From Hofstenia miamia (taxonomy: Eukaryota; Xenacoelomorpha; Acoela; Hofsteniidae): 64,000 nt of DNA. The notes below the pieces were generated by a model. It did not search any database. It saw only the letters and a program-made list of their open reading frames with translations, and was not told the origin of the DNA. Where the stretch lies: contig CABFPE010000003.1 of the NCBI GenBank assembly GCA_900660155.1, forward strand, positions 4,871,612 to 4,935,611, in the 5' to 3' direction. Every line of letters begins with the position of its first letter. The first letter of the stretch is position 1. Positions 12,621 to 22,750 of the stretch are shown here, piece by piece. The position numbers and the translations under genes were made by a program.

Positions 12621-13108
12621 TTAATCTTGATACTTTACTGGAAGACGCTCAAAATTTAGACAGTGAAAAAACGTTTACCTCAGCAACAATAGTTCACGTA
12701 TTAATTGTTGTTACTTCATTTGTAGTGTTTACAAGTGAAAGACATCGCGGATTAAGGATCAGACGTGTTTTTTTGAAATCGACAAATAAAGAATTGAAAA
12801 GATCTTACAATATTAAAACTTTGAGAGGTAAATCAAGAAAACAAGAGCAGATGTTTACTAAAGTTCCCACGCATGCAGCTATGAAGAAGCTTATGGTATA
12901 AGTAATGAAGATTGAAACTCTTTCCTATTCGAATTTAAAAGCAATGAATTTTCTTTATTTACAATCACAAACCAATTGCACAGCCGGCCCTATATTCAAG
13001 TTGTTAGTAACAGATTTTAATGCTTTGCAAACTGGTCAACAGCATGTATCAACTTCTAATCACAAAACTGGTTCAAAACATGAAGTAAGGATTATAGTTT
13101 CTCCTTAA
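12604..13108 (+). other. unassigned open frame with one internal stop
   Basis: One plus-strand frame stays open from about 12,604 to 13,108 with a single TAA at 12,899-12,901. It has no early ATG. The predicted chain starts acidic (NLDTLLEDAQNLDSEKTF), has a hydrophobic run (IVHVLIVVTSFVVF), then is basic and Arg/Lys-rich (RHRGLRIRRVFLK, TLRGKSRKQEQMF). After the stop it reads CTAGPIFKLLVTDFNAL. I recognise no family. It could be a decayed exon or transposon gene, or a chance frame. Confidence 0.3.
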
Positions 13109-13566
13109 CAAAAACCATAAATTTCTCATATATATATATATGTTCCCCAACCATTGAATGTATTTGGCATCTTTAAAAACACATTACGAACTGCAATGCC
13201 AAGTAAAATTAAAAAAAAACCATTGAAAACCATTTCAACTGGGCCTCCTCATTTGAATTTTGATGAAACTCCATAAGAAAATTTTGGGACAAATATTTCT
13301 CCGAAAATCCCAATGAATTTGACAATGGCATTGAAAGAGCGCATTTCCTTCAAAAGAAATAGCAGAAACTTACTATATTAAAAAATATGTAGGCCAAAAC
13401 TTTCATCAGTTAACAAACTTTTACAAAAATGTGCTAGATCTATAATTTTTTTGCACAATTGTTTTTAGAAATGTATGCTTCATATTTTATTTCGAAAATA
13501 ACTAATTCATAAATATATTAAAATTTTAAAGTATCAATAGTTATATCTAAAAAAGTTTACTGAGAG

Positions 13567-13568
<2 letters not shown>

Positions 13569-13598
<30 letters not shown>
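13569..13598. repeat. (AT)n microsatellite
   Basis: Fifteen AT units, about 190 bp downstream of the end of the beta-helix gene. Confidence 0.95.
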
Positions 13599-13601
<3 letters not shown>

Positions 13602-13784
13602 ATGTTGCTTAGATTAAAACCAAATACTTTGTTTTCAAAACTTCTTTAGCAAACAATTAATAATTAAATCATTTTTGCAAATTTCAATATTAACCGAAAT
13701 ATTTGCACAACGTCCTCTACAGTACTAAGAAATCTGTTGCACAAAAACTTCCTGGATTTTGAAAAGCCGTCTTTCAAAAGTAGT

Positions 13785-15001
13785 TTAGGGTTGTTCATTG
13801 TATGTTTTTCGTGAAAGTTGATTTTGTGAGACAGCTTTTAGCTGAGGACAGATATCATCCAATCGTTGAATAAGAATTTCATTAGAAGCATACAATTCAC
13901 TTTGAACGAAGTCCATTGTGCTTAGCTGCGAGTTATCTATCAATGGACAAATGTGGTTACTCATGTAGTAATTGTATTCCAATTGACTGCTCTCAATTAG
14001 AATCTGCTTGCAGCTAGCATCGAAATATCGAAAAAGCGATTTCCTCTAAAACTATTATTTAGAAAGTGGAGCTCATGTGCTTTTATTAAAAACGCATGAG
14101 TGTTCTTTGCTGTATTTTCATTGAAAATATTATTTGAAAATTTCATGTACAATGCAACAGAATTTTTCGCCCGCACACCTGAAATGAGGTGATTAGCTCT
14201 GTTGGAATAAAATCTATTTCCGTCCAATTTAAAATATATTAATCGCTCGGTGACAATTAAAAATTGTTTGCAATTGTTATCATTAACAACATTCTGAAGA
14301 AATTGGATGTCACCTATTGCACGAATCAAGCAATAGACTTTGTTCTGTGTGAATGAATTTGCTTCTAGATTATTAATGAAATTTGAGAAAATTAAATATC
14401 TACCTAACGTGTTGTTAATAAATTTATTTTTCTTGAAAAATGCTCTTGCAGTATTATTTCTCCTTTGTAGGAAAAAAATATAATCACTGCTTATGTTATT
14501 GAATGTCGAGAGGGTAACATAAGCAACATACTTCCCGCACAGCATCCTGAAGACTTCTCTTCCAATGAAATATTTGCCATTAAATGAGCTGTTGAAAACG
14601 AATAAATTGCAGCTCTTGTACAAATATATTCCAGTATCATAAACTTTTGCTTCATTAATGTGAAAGTTACCAATATTAATTATTGAAAGCTTCCTGCATG
14701 CAATTGATCTGTTTCCTTCAACAAAGTCTAGGTTTGCCAGAATAACATGTTTAGCTGCATCAAATTGCAGTGGAAAAATATCTGTTGAAAAATATTTCTT
14801 CTTACCAGAAATTTCGCCATTTCCATAAAATTTCACTTCGTTGTTTTCAATATGTACGTGCACTAATTCATCAATTGAACACTTCATCGACCTTCTGGCA
14901 CCATCTTTAATGCTCTTGATTTCCTCACTGGTGCACATCTTGAGAGTGTTCGATTGTAGAAATTTGCAGGTTAATATGATTAAGATTTCTAATATAAACA
15001 T
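13785..15001 (-). CDS. secreted right-handed beta-helix protein, one exon
   Basis: The open frame 15,001-13,997 gives 334 residues starting MFILEILIILTCKF, a short signal peptide. From about residue 110 the chain shows a rung pattern of N-x-F/F-x-x-N turns: NSSF (137), STFNN (165), NKFINN (192), NSFTQN (215), NRFYSN (262), NIFNEN (291), NNSFRGN (315). Spacing is 22-29 residues, as in right-handed parallel beta-helix (pectin-lyase-like) proteins. Eight Cys residues fit an extracellular protein. No catalytic motif of pectate or pectin lyases was seen, so function is unknown. After an A5 run (T5 on the coding strand, 14,031-14,035) a second frame is open to 13,785 (RYFDASCKQILIE, then YYMSNHICPLIDNSQL) and reads like a natural continuation. 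Either a one-base homopolymer error or a real frameshift gives a product of 334 or about 405 residues. No introns were seen, unlike SREBF. Confidence 0.65.
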
Positions 15002-15339
15002 ACTGTGCTAGCGTTCAGATAAATGCGTCCGTTCCCTTTCACATAAATGCGTGGTAAATTTCAGAAATTTTTGATTAATTTTTAGCCATAAGCAATAGTT
15101 GTAGTTTTTCATAGTATATTGTTTCTCCAACGCTTTTCTTTTATGTTTCACACTTCACAATTCTTAATCATGATTCAATGAAGAGCACAATATTTTCATA
15201 ATTATGATCTCATTAATGACACAATGTTCACCTTTTTATGGTTAAACATATTTTTTGAAATCATTGACTGAGTAAAGTCAAATTGTTAGTTTCCAAAGGG
15301 GCTGTTTGAAGGAGTGCATACTTGATGAATTCCATAAGA

Positions 15340-15757
15340 TTGGATTAAAATTTAGGAGCAAAGAGTACAGGTGAAGTGTCAAAATGCCTTGGGGATAGAT
15401 ATTTTAACACAGGTTTGTATTTACCCTGTGGCATATTGTTGATCAGCTTAAATCCATTGCAGCAGAGGGCAGGCAGAATTTCGACGATTAGTCGATAAAA
15501 ATTACGGTGACAGTAATCCGCATTCGTAACTATTGCCAAGAATTATTTTTATAGCGTCTATTTGCATTTTTTCCAGTCGATGATTGAAAGACATTTAGCG
15601 CTGCCCATGTAGATGATGTGTATTGGAACAGGGGTAAAGTATACGACTTGTAAATACGCACAAACACATTTTCATCCCCTATAGACGAGGCCAATCTTTT
15701 CAAGAAAAATCGTGACCCATATATCTACAGATAGAGTCAACATGACACGTAAATCAA
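15340..15757 (-). mobile_element. LINE (CR1-like) copy B, 3' half, split by piggyBac
   Basis: Minus strand. The frames read DENVFVRIYKSYTLPLFQYT (RT thumb: 'xLYKSxVLPxLEYxxxxW'), then FYRLIVEILPALC and NMPQGKYKPVLKYLSP, the C-terminal end of ORF2. It begins exactly at the piggyBac left end (TCAA, 15,754-15,757). It continues the RT sequence that breaks off at the right end of the piggyBac element (18,074). Several frame breaks are present. Confidence 0.7.
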
Positions 15758-18077
15758 CCCATTTACGCCCGAATTAATTTTCGTTTTGAACTTATGTTGA
15801 AACCTAAATAATCATTTGTAAAGAAAATTCATATAATTCAGTAAAAACAACTTTATTTTCAAAACAACATAAAAATTCATGGTTCCCATTAGGAACATTG
15901 GCCATATACACATTCAATATGTTGCAAGAATTATTTATGATTGAATTTTCAAAAACATAAAACATCACCAAGCAACACAGCACAAGACTAAACGTTTTCT
16001 GGTTTCTTCTTACATACCACACATTGACCTTGTTTGAAAACAGCACCATTTTATGTCAGATTACGCCAAAATATCGTTTTCCGAGCCTATGAGCTGGCAT
16101 AAGTGGAAGATTTTAAATAGATTCATTGACAATCATTCGCAAAAAATCCAGTTGACTGAATGGTTGAGGAATAGATACAAATGTTTTGCAAACAGCTATT
16201 TGCAACATACGAATAGAATTCATTCGAGGAGGCCAATACCATTTCTTACATCCAATGCATTGACGAAGATTCGACAAGTAGTGTTCCAGGAAATTCACTT
16301 CACCCACATGGAGATTGTAAGTTGAAATAACAGATAGTTGGTTTACAAGAGCTTTTTCGGCTTGGCCTTTCACATGTTTACGCACTTGTAAATCGGTTCA
16401 CACTTTGCATAATTGCTTGCAATTCTGTTATCGATTTTTCGAACGACAGAAAGATTCTCAGTTGAAAAAGGTACATAATGGCCTCTTTTTATTTGTTCCG
16501 TTTCCTTCATACTAAGAAGTGGGCAGTTTTGTATACAATTACCACGTAAAGTTCCAGTTGCTTTCATAGAGGCTTGTTTCAACTGCTCCAACAATGGAAG
16601 AGAACAAAATAAATTATCGAATCGAACCACGTGATCTTCAGGGTTGTAAATCTGCCGAACACACTAGCGACATGTGTGCCGAGAGGTGTGTCTGTAGTGG
16701 CATCGTCTTTGCCACTATAAAGGAAAAATGGATTGGTTTACCATTATCCGATACCATAACCCAATTTTAAAGCCAAAGCGTATTGGTTTTCCGTTGTGCT
16801 ACATCTTGCATCTATAATGTCCAAAATATGGCACTATCTGTTTGTCGATAGACAAATATTTCGAATCAATGTAGATCTGCTTCAATTTTTCGTTCACGAT
16901 ATCAATTAAAGGTGTGAGTTAACCCCATCGGTCAGCCAAACAAATGTTTTTATTATCAACAACATGGAGACAAAACTTTACTTGCTCGCACTTATTGCAA
17001 AATATCAATGGTGCAATAATGAAGCAACCAACATTCTCATCTTTATTCCAGAATAGTCTTGATTGTGGCCGTTGATTGTCGATGATAGTAACAATAGTAA
17101 AAAATTTCAATAATAATGTTGGTGTGAGTTCAAAGGAATGATCATTCCTTACTTCTCTAGCATACATGTTAGTGTATTTCATGAAGTGTTCCTCAACTTG
17201 TGAGTCAAAATATAACTTATATATCTCCAATCCACTTATATTGCATAACAGTATCCTCTGAGAGATAGTTGACGTATTGGTGAGGCATAAAAACATCCTC
17301 TAATTCAGTATCTCCGGATTTCCATTCTCTCATTGGCAAATATTTTTCTCACTTTTGGCACAAGTCGTTGTCTAGCTTTAGATGATCTCACAATTTCTAG
17401 GATAGATGACACGCCTTCAGGCAATTTATCCTCCTCATTATCACCCTCTCCATATGTTGTTTTACAAGCAGCGGTAATTTCTGGTGGTAAAGCCACAATC
17501 TTGTCAAATTGTTCGTCATCACTTTGTTGAAATATAGCTTGCACTGCCTCGTCAAGTTTCATGAATTTACTTGACTGAAAACACAATTCTTATATTGAGA
17601 TTTTTGAATTTTTCAATGCTACATCTGTTGATAAGCAAGATAGATATCCATTAGTCAAATTAGTTAGATTTGAAATAACGATGCATGCATAATATGACGA
17701 ACCAAAATCTTGAAAAACATGATATCGTAATTTATTAGTATTGCCCAATGTTCCCATTGGGAACAAGTAAATAGAAAATTCGGATATCACCAAATGGATA
17801 GGTAAATGTATGTAAGTTATGCATTACATTAGATATACCAAGTGAAATTACAAATGTCTGAGAGGATAATATATGTCTATGACGCAAATGTCATTGAGAT
17901 AAATTAGAGAAAATACCAATAGATTTAGTGAAATTTTTTTATCATTTATTAAGTTGATATGAAATATTTTACCGCTAAAATTTATTACAAATAAGTTTTG
18001 CCATGTAATACAATTAAGGATGCGTGTATATACCGTGATCATTATTTACCAAATTAAGAAATTAGAAAGGGGGTTAA
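15754..18077 (-). mobile_element. piggyBac element inserted at TTAA within a LINE
   Basis: The element spans 15,758-18,073 (2316 bp). The right side carries TTAA (18,074-18,077) and the left TCAA (15,754-15,757), a TTAA target duplication with one decayed base. Both ends begin with CCC inward (CCCATTTACGCCC left, CCCCCTTTCTAA right), as piggyBac termini do, with ATTAATTT/CTTAATTT shortly inside. Subterminal near-palindromes (gttcccattaggaac about 15,880; gttcccattgggaac about 17,750) are mirror-placed. The minus strand encodes the transposase remnant. Confidence 0.8.
15950..17586 (-). pseudogene. piggyBac transposase (DDE_Tnp_1_7), decayed
   Basis: In minus-strand order: an acidic N-terminal region from 17,586 (MKLDEAVQAIFQQSDDEQF); the domain start at 17,296-16,919 (LYFDSQVEEHFMKYTNMYAR); the core near 16,690 (YSGKDDATTDTPLGTHV); 16,630-16,370 with FDNLFCSLPLLEQLKQ, ATGTLRGNCIQNCPL and KETEQIKRGHY (family form FDNxFTSLPLLxxL ... 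GTxRxNR); and 16,340-16,110 with VGEVNFLEHYLSNLR and KKWYWPPRMNSIRML (family form GGVDxxDxxxxxYxxxRKxKKW). Near 16,030 another frame gives GQCVVCKKKP, the start of the C-terminal Cys-rich domain. It breaks frame several times, so it is inactive. The GGVDxxD position reads GEVNFLE, so the last catalytic Asp is changed to Asn. Confidence 0.9.
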
Positions 18078-18660
18078 TTTAGATCAAATGTGAAAACCCT
18101 AGGTATTTGTGCTCCGCTGTAAATTCGACAGCTTGGTTCCAGTTAATATTTGATTTAAAAAATATTGGGCGACTGTTTTGGAGTGATTAAAGGTCACCCC
18201 CCATGTGGTTCATCAGAAAGAATAGCATCCAGTTGGGCATTCAGAGTCACCACTAGTTGTGTATTAGTGTTAGCAGAGGCTAACATCGTGTCATCATTAG
18301 ATATAAGATGAGTTGTGTTAGAGGGCATTTTGAAATTCGAGTTTTTGAGAGTGTCCGACAAATCATTAGTAAATGGCAAAAATAAACCAGGGGCAAGAAC
18401 TCCTCCCTGGGTACTCCTGATATTACTAGTAAAAAATTCGAAAAATAATTTTTGAGCTTTATTCTTTGATATCGATCGTCAAGATAATTTGATAGCCAAC
18501 GATAAAGTTTCCCTTTTATCCAAAAGAAGGCAGTTTTTTCTTGATCGCAGAATGTGGTACAGACTGCTAGATTGGTACAGCTGCTGCTAGATTGAGAAAA
18601 CCTACTGCTACCTTCTGTTTTCTCGTCAAAAGTGACATGGTTCTATGCAGCAAATAAGTC
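18074..18660 (-). mobile_element. LINE (CR1-like) copy B, RT palm half
   Basis: Minus strand. The frames read GKLYRWLSNYLDDRYQRIKL (palm), SGVPREEFLP (decayed GVPQGSVLGP), PFTNDLSDTLKNSNFKM, then HLISNDDTMLASANTNTQ (the catalytic FADDT box reads PSNTTHL, so the DD is lost), and FNHSKTV before the thumb. The copy breaks at TTAA 18,074 where piggyBac inserted and resumes at 15,757. It is 5'-truncated at about 18,660. Confidence 0.75.
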
Positions 18661-19058
18661 AATTTATCGGTTGTGCGTTATTTAAGAGAAATATGCCTTT
18701 CTAAAATATATTTTCATAACATTATGTTAAGCTGTTAATCAAGTAAAGACAATTACACTTCAATTTGGAAAGAATTTTGGCGTTTGCACCAAGAATATTA
18801 CATTGTTTCTTGGAAATAACATTCTAAGCCACTGCTTCCTCTAAAAACTGAAAACTAACTGATTCAAATTTGCTAAGGCACTTCTAACATCGTAAACCAT
18901 GAAAAAGAAGCAGATGAAAAAGTAAGTCCTAAATATTGTGATCGTGATATCACGGATCTTGAATAAATACACCATCCGCCTCTCAGCCCTCATTTTGCAT
19001 TACGTTGCATCACGAAAAATAGGACGGCCTGCCTCCCCCAGCTTGACGAATTTTCCCT

Positions 19059-19941
19059 TAATAATAATAATAATAATAGTAATAATGAAAGATTAATACC
19101 AATATTGGTTTTTACAGAGAAAAAAATATAGTATTTACAAAATTAAAAGGGCAGAGTGCAGACTTGATAATTATAGAAAAGAAACTCAGAGCATTTTGAG
19201 AAGATACCATATTTTGACATTGAATTAAGGCAGAAAATGAATAGTGCAGATTTGAAATTTTTGTGGTAGGACCAAAGGTCTAGATCAGGATTTGCTATCA
19301 TAAAATTACCAAGGGGTATGATGTGGTAGAAGAAATTATTAGACGAAGTTGTTTTGCGAATTCTGGGTACAAGAAATTTGACAGTTGAAGAAGAGCGAGA
19401 GTTCGATATTTCAGGGGAGAAAGATAGAATGTCGTAGATATCAAAGTCATAGTATCCTAAAAGAAGTTTAGGAAATAATAGATCAAGATATTTAAGATCA
19501 ATACAGATAGGAAAGAGCTTGGCTTTTGTAAGAAGTGATAGATATGGTTGATTTGAGCAAAAAATCCAGCGAAAAAGAATTAAAGATAATGAACTTAGTG
19601 TGAGACGATGTAGAAATTGGCACATTTGTTCTAAGGAAGAAAAACTTAGATGAGAATTTTTTATTTTTAGAAGGAATGTGTGGAGTCCAGGCTAATGATT
19701 TGGAAATAATGATACCGACATCTTTAACTTCAGATTTTATTGGAAAAATGAAATTTTCTATTGAAAGTGAAGAGGTAGGAGGTAAACGAGAGCAGGTAAT
19801 AAAAAGCCCTTCAGATTTGGGTAGATGAAAAGGTAGATAATTTGATTGTGACCAATCTGAAGCATATTCACAAACGGATTGAAGACAATTGAGAGAAGTA
19901 GAGACAATTTTAATATTGAAATTGCTACTATACCCGCTCAA
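19059..19941 (-). mobile_element. LINE (CR1/L2-like) copy C, 3' end with ATT tail
   Basis: Minus strand. 19,941-19,498 is the RT thumb and connection: CEYASDWSQSNYLPFHLPKS, VKDVGIIISKSLAWTPHI, then KFFFLRTNVP. The adjoining frame 19,625-19,143 is the ORF2 C-terminus (LLGYYDFDIYDILSF, TVKFLVPRIRKTTSSNNFFY). It is followed by a short 3' region and an (ATT)n tail at about 19,078-19,060. Only about one frame change separates the two parts, so this is a fairly young 5'-truncated copy. Confidence 0.85.
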
Positions 19942-20229
19942 ATATCATTGGTACACAATATTTCAAAAACAAATTGCTTCCTTAACAAAAACAGTTAAAC
20001 TTGGCTAATTGTGGGCCGCTGAATTTGAATATTACCATGAAAAAATCGGATTAGCTGTTGTTTTCAAGATATAGACATATGTATTTTTTCATACTTATGC
20101 CAAAGCAATATAAAAAAACTGTTAGTAAACACAATAAGGCATTTAAAGAACATTAATAATGTAATTCACATCAAAGTGCGTGGGTGTTAATCTAAAAAGT
20201 TAATCAACAGCCGAGGCAAACGTATACTT

Positions 20230-20990
20230 GAAATGGTAAAGGTCAAAATTTCATTCTGCATGTCAATCCATCCCCACCCGCCTTTTCCTGCTTAGCGTTT
20301 TATACTCAGCAGATGGAAGATCTCTAGACACTTTCATCCAGCAATGGTTGGCCAATATTGATTGATTTAATTTTCACTGGTTCCTTTTTCTATGCCAGCA
20401 ATATCTTGGTGGAATCTCTCCTCATGTCATCACTAACTGCTCCACAATTTGATGGAAAAAAGTCAAGATGAGAATGCAAAAAGTGGGTCTTTGTAGACTT
20501 CTACAAAAGATTTTGCACCACATCATTGTAATTTTTCGCTATCTTCTTTCTCAAAAAAATGTGTTGCTATTGATTGAAAAGCCACCCATGCGGCTATTTC
20601 TTTTCCTTCTAGTACTTGATCAAATTTATCATTGTTCATAAGTTGACGAATATGAGGACCAACAAATACGCCTTCTTTGACTTTAGCTTTGCTAAATTTT
20701 TGAAACTTTTCTTGAATGTATTGAAAACCAGCGGTTGCTTTGTCCATAGCTTCACAAAATTTTTCATGAGCCCTAGCTTGATATGAAGGGGTAGCTACAA
20801 AATCAACATCGAATCTACAAGTGATGTATTTCGAACATTCTTCTTACCAGGGACCAGATATTTTTGGGGTAGCCAGTTTTTCTTGATGAAATGTGGCTTT
20901 CTATATCTCACAATCCAGAGCCGATCAGCAATTTTTGATGTGATTTTGGTTTTCAGCAACCCAAATTTTGCAAAGATTGACAGTTTTTAA
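20230..20990 (-). pseudogene. decayed copy of a repeated uncharacterised invertebrate ORF
   Basis: Minus strand, in order: PLHIKLGLMKNFVKAMDKAT (about 20,800-20,740), FQYIQEKFQKFSKAKVKEG, VFVGPHIRQLMNNDKFDQVL, AAWVAFQSIATHF, then in other frames HFLHSHLDFFP, HEERFHQDIAGIEK and QYWPTIAG. From memory, proteins with this motif series (xLPPLHIKLGLMKNFV, GVFVGPQIRxLMKDxxF, HGERFHQDI, MLADYCW) are abundant, uncharacterised and often repeated in arthropod and cnidarian genomes, probably transposon-borne. This copy has several stops and frame changes. The family's function is unknown to me. Confidence 0.6.
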
Positions 20991-21420
20991 GGAAGCATTT
21001 TGACTGTAGACCAGTGCGATCGCATTGTTGGTTACACTTGGTGGGTTTAAATATAATTTTTTTCAATGTAAGGTATGGATGACGAATTTATTATTGATTA
21101 TTTCTATATTAGATTAATGTAGTACATCGTGATTCTATCCCCACGAATAATATTTGTTGTGTCATTATGCAGTAAACAACATAATGGTTTAAATAAAAGC
21201 TTGTTGCAAAAATATTTATTCATTGATGTATATTAAAAATCTACTATGTCTTTCTTATTTGTCCCATCTGTGTTTTTTATCTTTTTTGAACATTTATTAC
21301 AGAACTTACATGACTTTCTCAATTTTTAAAGATATTTCAATGTAAATCAGTTTTCGCTTGGTGGCTACATTGAATATGAAAATGTTCATAATTTCACTGC
21401 AAATTCTTCACTCTCTCTAT

Positions 21421-22365
21421 TAGAGCTCGGGAGTATAAAAACTTTGAAGTCGTTTAGGTTCGATATTAATCAAAATACCGCGCTATCGGTATGACTATGA
21501 AAAAATCAAAAGTATATTATATATATATATATAAATTAATATAGTTGTTTGTATTCATTAATGATTATGCCAGGCACCGGTGCCATAGGGTCTTACACCC
21601 TTGATAATTTAAATCATTTCCGCCATCAGAATTCTTGCAAATCAACTTGAGTAAGAATTAAAAAATATAACTAGTTTTTCCCACAGAGTAAAAAATGTAA
21701 GCAGCATGAAATTTTTTACCCACGGCTTAGCCTGAATTATTAGGACAGCAAGCCAAACCGGCCAGCAACATTTGGCCTGTGTCCTAGCAATTTTGGGACA
21801 GTTTATTAACCCACATTTTCAGATTGCAAATTCTACCCGTTATCTACTACGCCATAAAATAGCCTACGAGAGTTATCCTGTAATATTTTTGCTAATTCTT
21901 ACGAAAGACCAATTTGTGCATATCTACCAACTTCTAGTAATATGAAGAATAATTTTCATTATCTTCTAATATATTTCGACCCTTTTGTATAAATTATAAG
22001 AATTTAAATTTCATAATCATGATTATTGCATAGCAAAGAAATAAATGCACCTTATCCCGAATGAGCACATTTGCAAAAATTTTTTAGGAAAAAATCTATA
22101 AAAAGCTTGTTCTTTGGGAAGGTATATAATTGTAACTGCATTGTTAATAGACCTTTCTTCTTAAGAAATTTCCACCGTGCCATATGTTCGACCTTGGACG
22201 GAAATATTACAACCTTTCATAGTGCAAACATTGACCTGCAGGCTTGCACATAATATACATGCTCATAAATATAATATCGATGAACTTTTTATGAAAGATA
22301 TCGCGGTATCGGTATTTTTCATTATTGTCAAAATACCGCGCTATCGGTATACCCCGTGCCCTAGT
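21421..22365. repeat. possible non-autonomous DNA transposon with ATACCGCGC repeats
   Basis: A 22-bp block containing ATACCGCGCTATCGGTAT occurs at 21,471-21,492 and again at 22,329-22,350, with an inverted relative (tatcgcggtatcggtattt) near 22,300. The outer edges, tagagctcgggagtata on the left and the reverse complement of the right edge, tagggcacggggtata, are similar and hAT-like. No matching target duplication was found, so the boundaries are tentative. Confidence 0.35.
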
Positions 22366-22560
22366 TTTCTTCGAAATTGCTCTACCATGTTAAAATAACA
22401 ATACCTTGTTCATGTTTTAGGTTTCATTTTTTCAATTTGTGCGAATATACACCACGAATGAAATTTTCCATATTAGCGATTGTTCCAACACTATTAAAAT
22501 CAAACAAAATTTTGAAAATACCTATATTGATTTTGGTTTTAATGGAACTTTGGTTTTGAT

Positions 22561-22750
22561 GAGAAACATTCAACTTGCTTCTATAATATCTTCTTAGAAC
22601 TAGCATACATCTTCAGGTCATCCATGTAGCATATGTGTACAACCATACGATCTTCTTTAACTTAATCTCTATGGCTGTTTCCCTTCTGTAACTGGAATCA
22701 CTGTCGTAGATCCTTTCAAACGGGAGAGAACTCCCTCTCCCCAAGATATA
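22561..22750 (-). mobile_element. LINE reverse-transcriptase fragment with YMDD box
   Basis: Minus strand, about 22,680-22,590: VKEDRMVVHICYMDDLKMYA, the catalytic Y-x-D-D motif in the context HLxYMDDLKLYA. That context is common in R2/NeSL/Nimb-like or other site-specific LINEs rather than in the CR1-like copies elsewhere in this window. The flanking frame has stops. Only this palm fragment is recognisable. Confidence 0.6.

Noticed and set aside
15804-16049. 81-codon minus-strand frame with WYVRRNQKTF text
   Set aside because: A neighbouring frame gives GQCVVCKKKP, which fits the piggyBac Cys-rich C-terminus. The longer frame is its shadow and runs through the subterminal palindrome.
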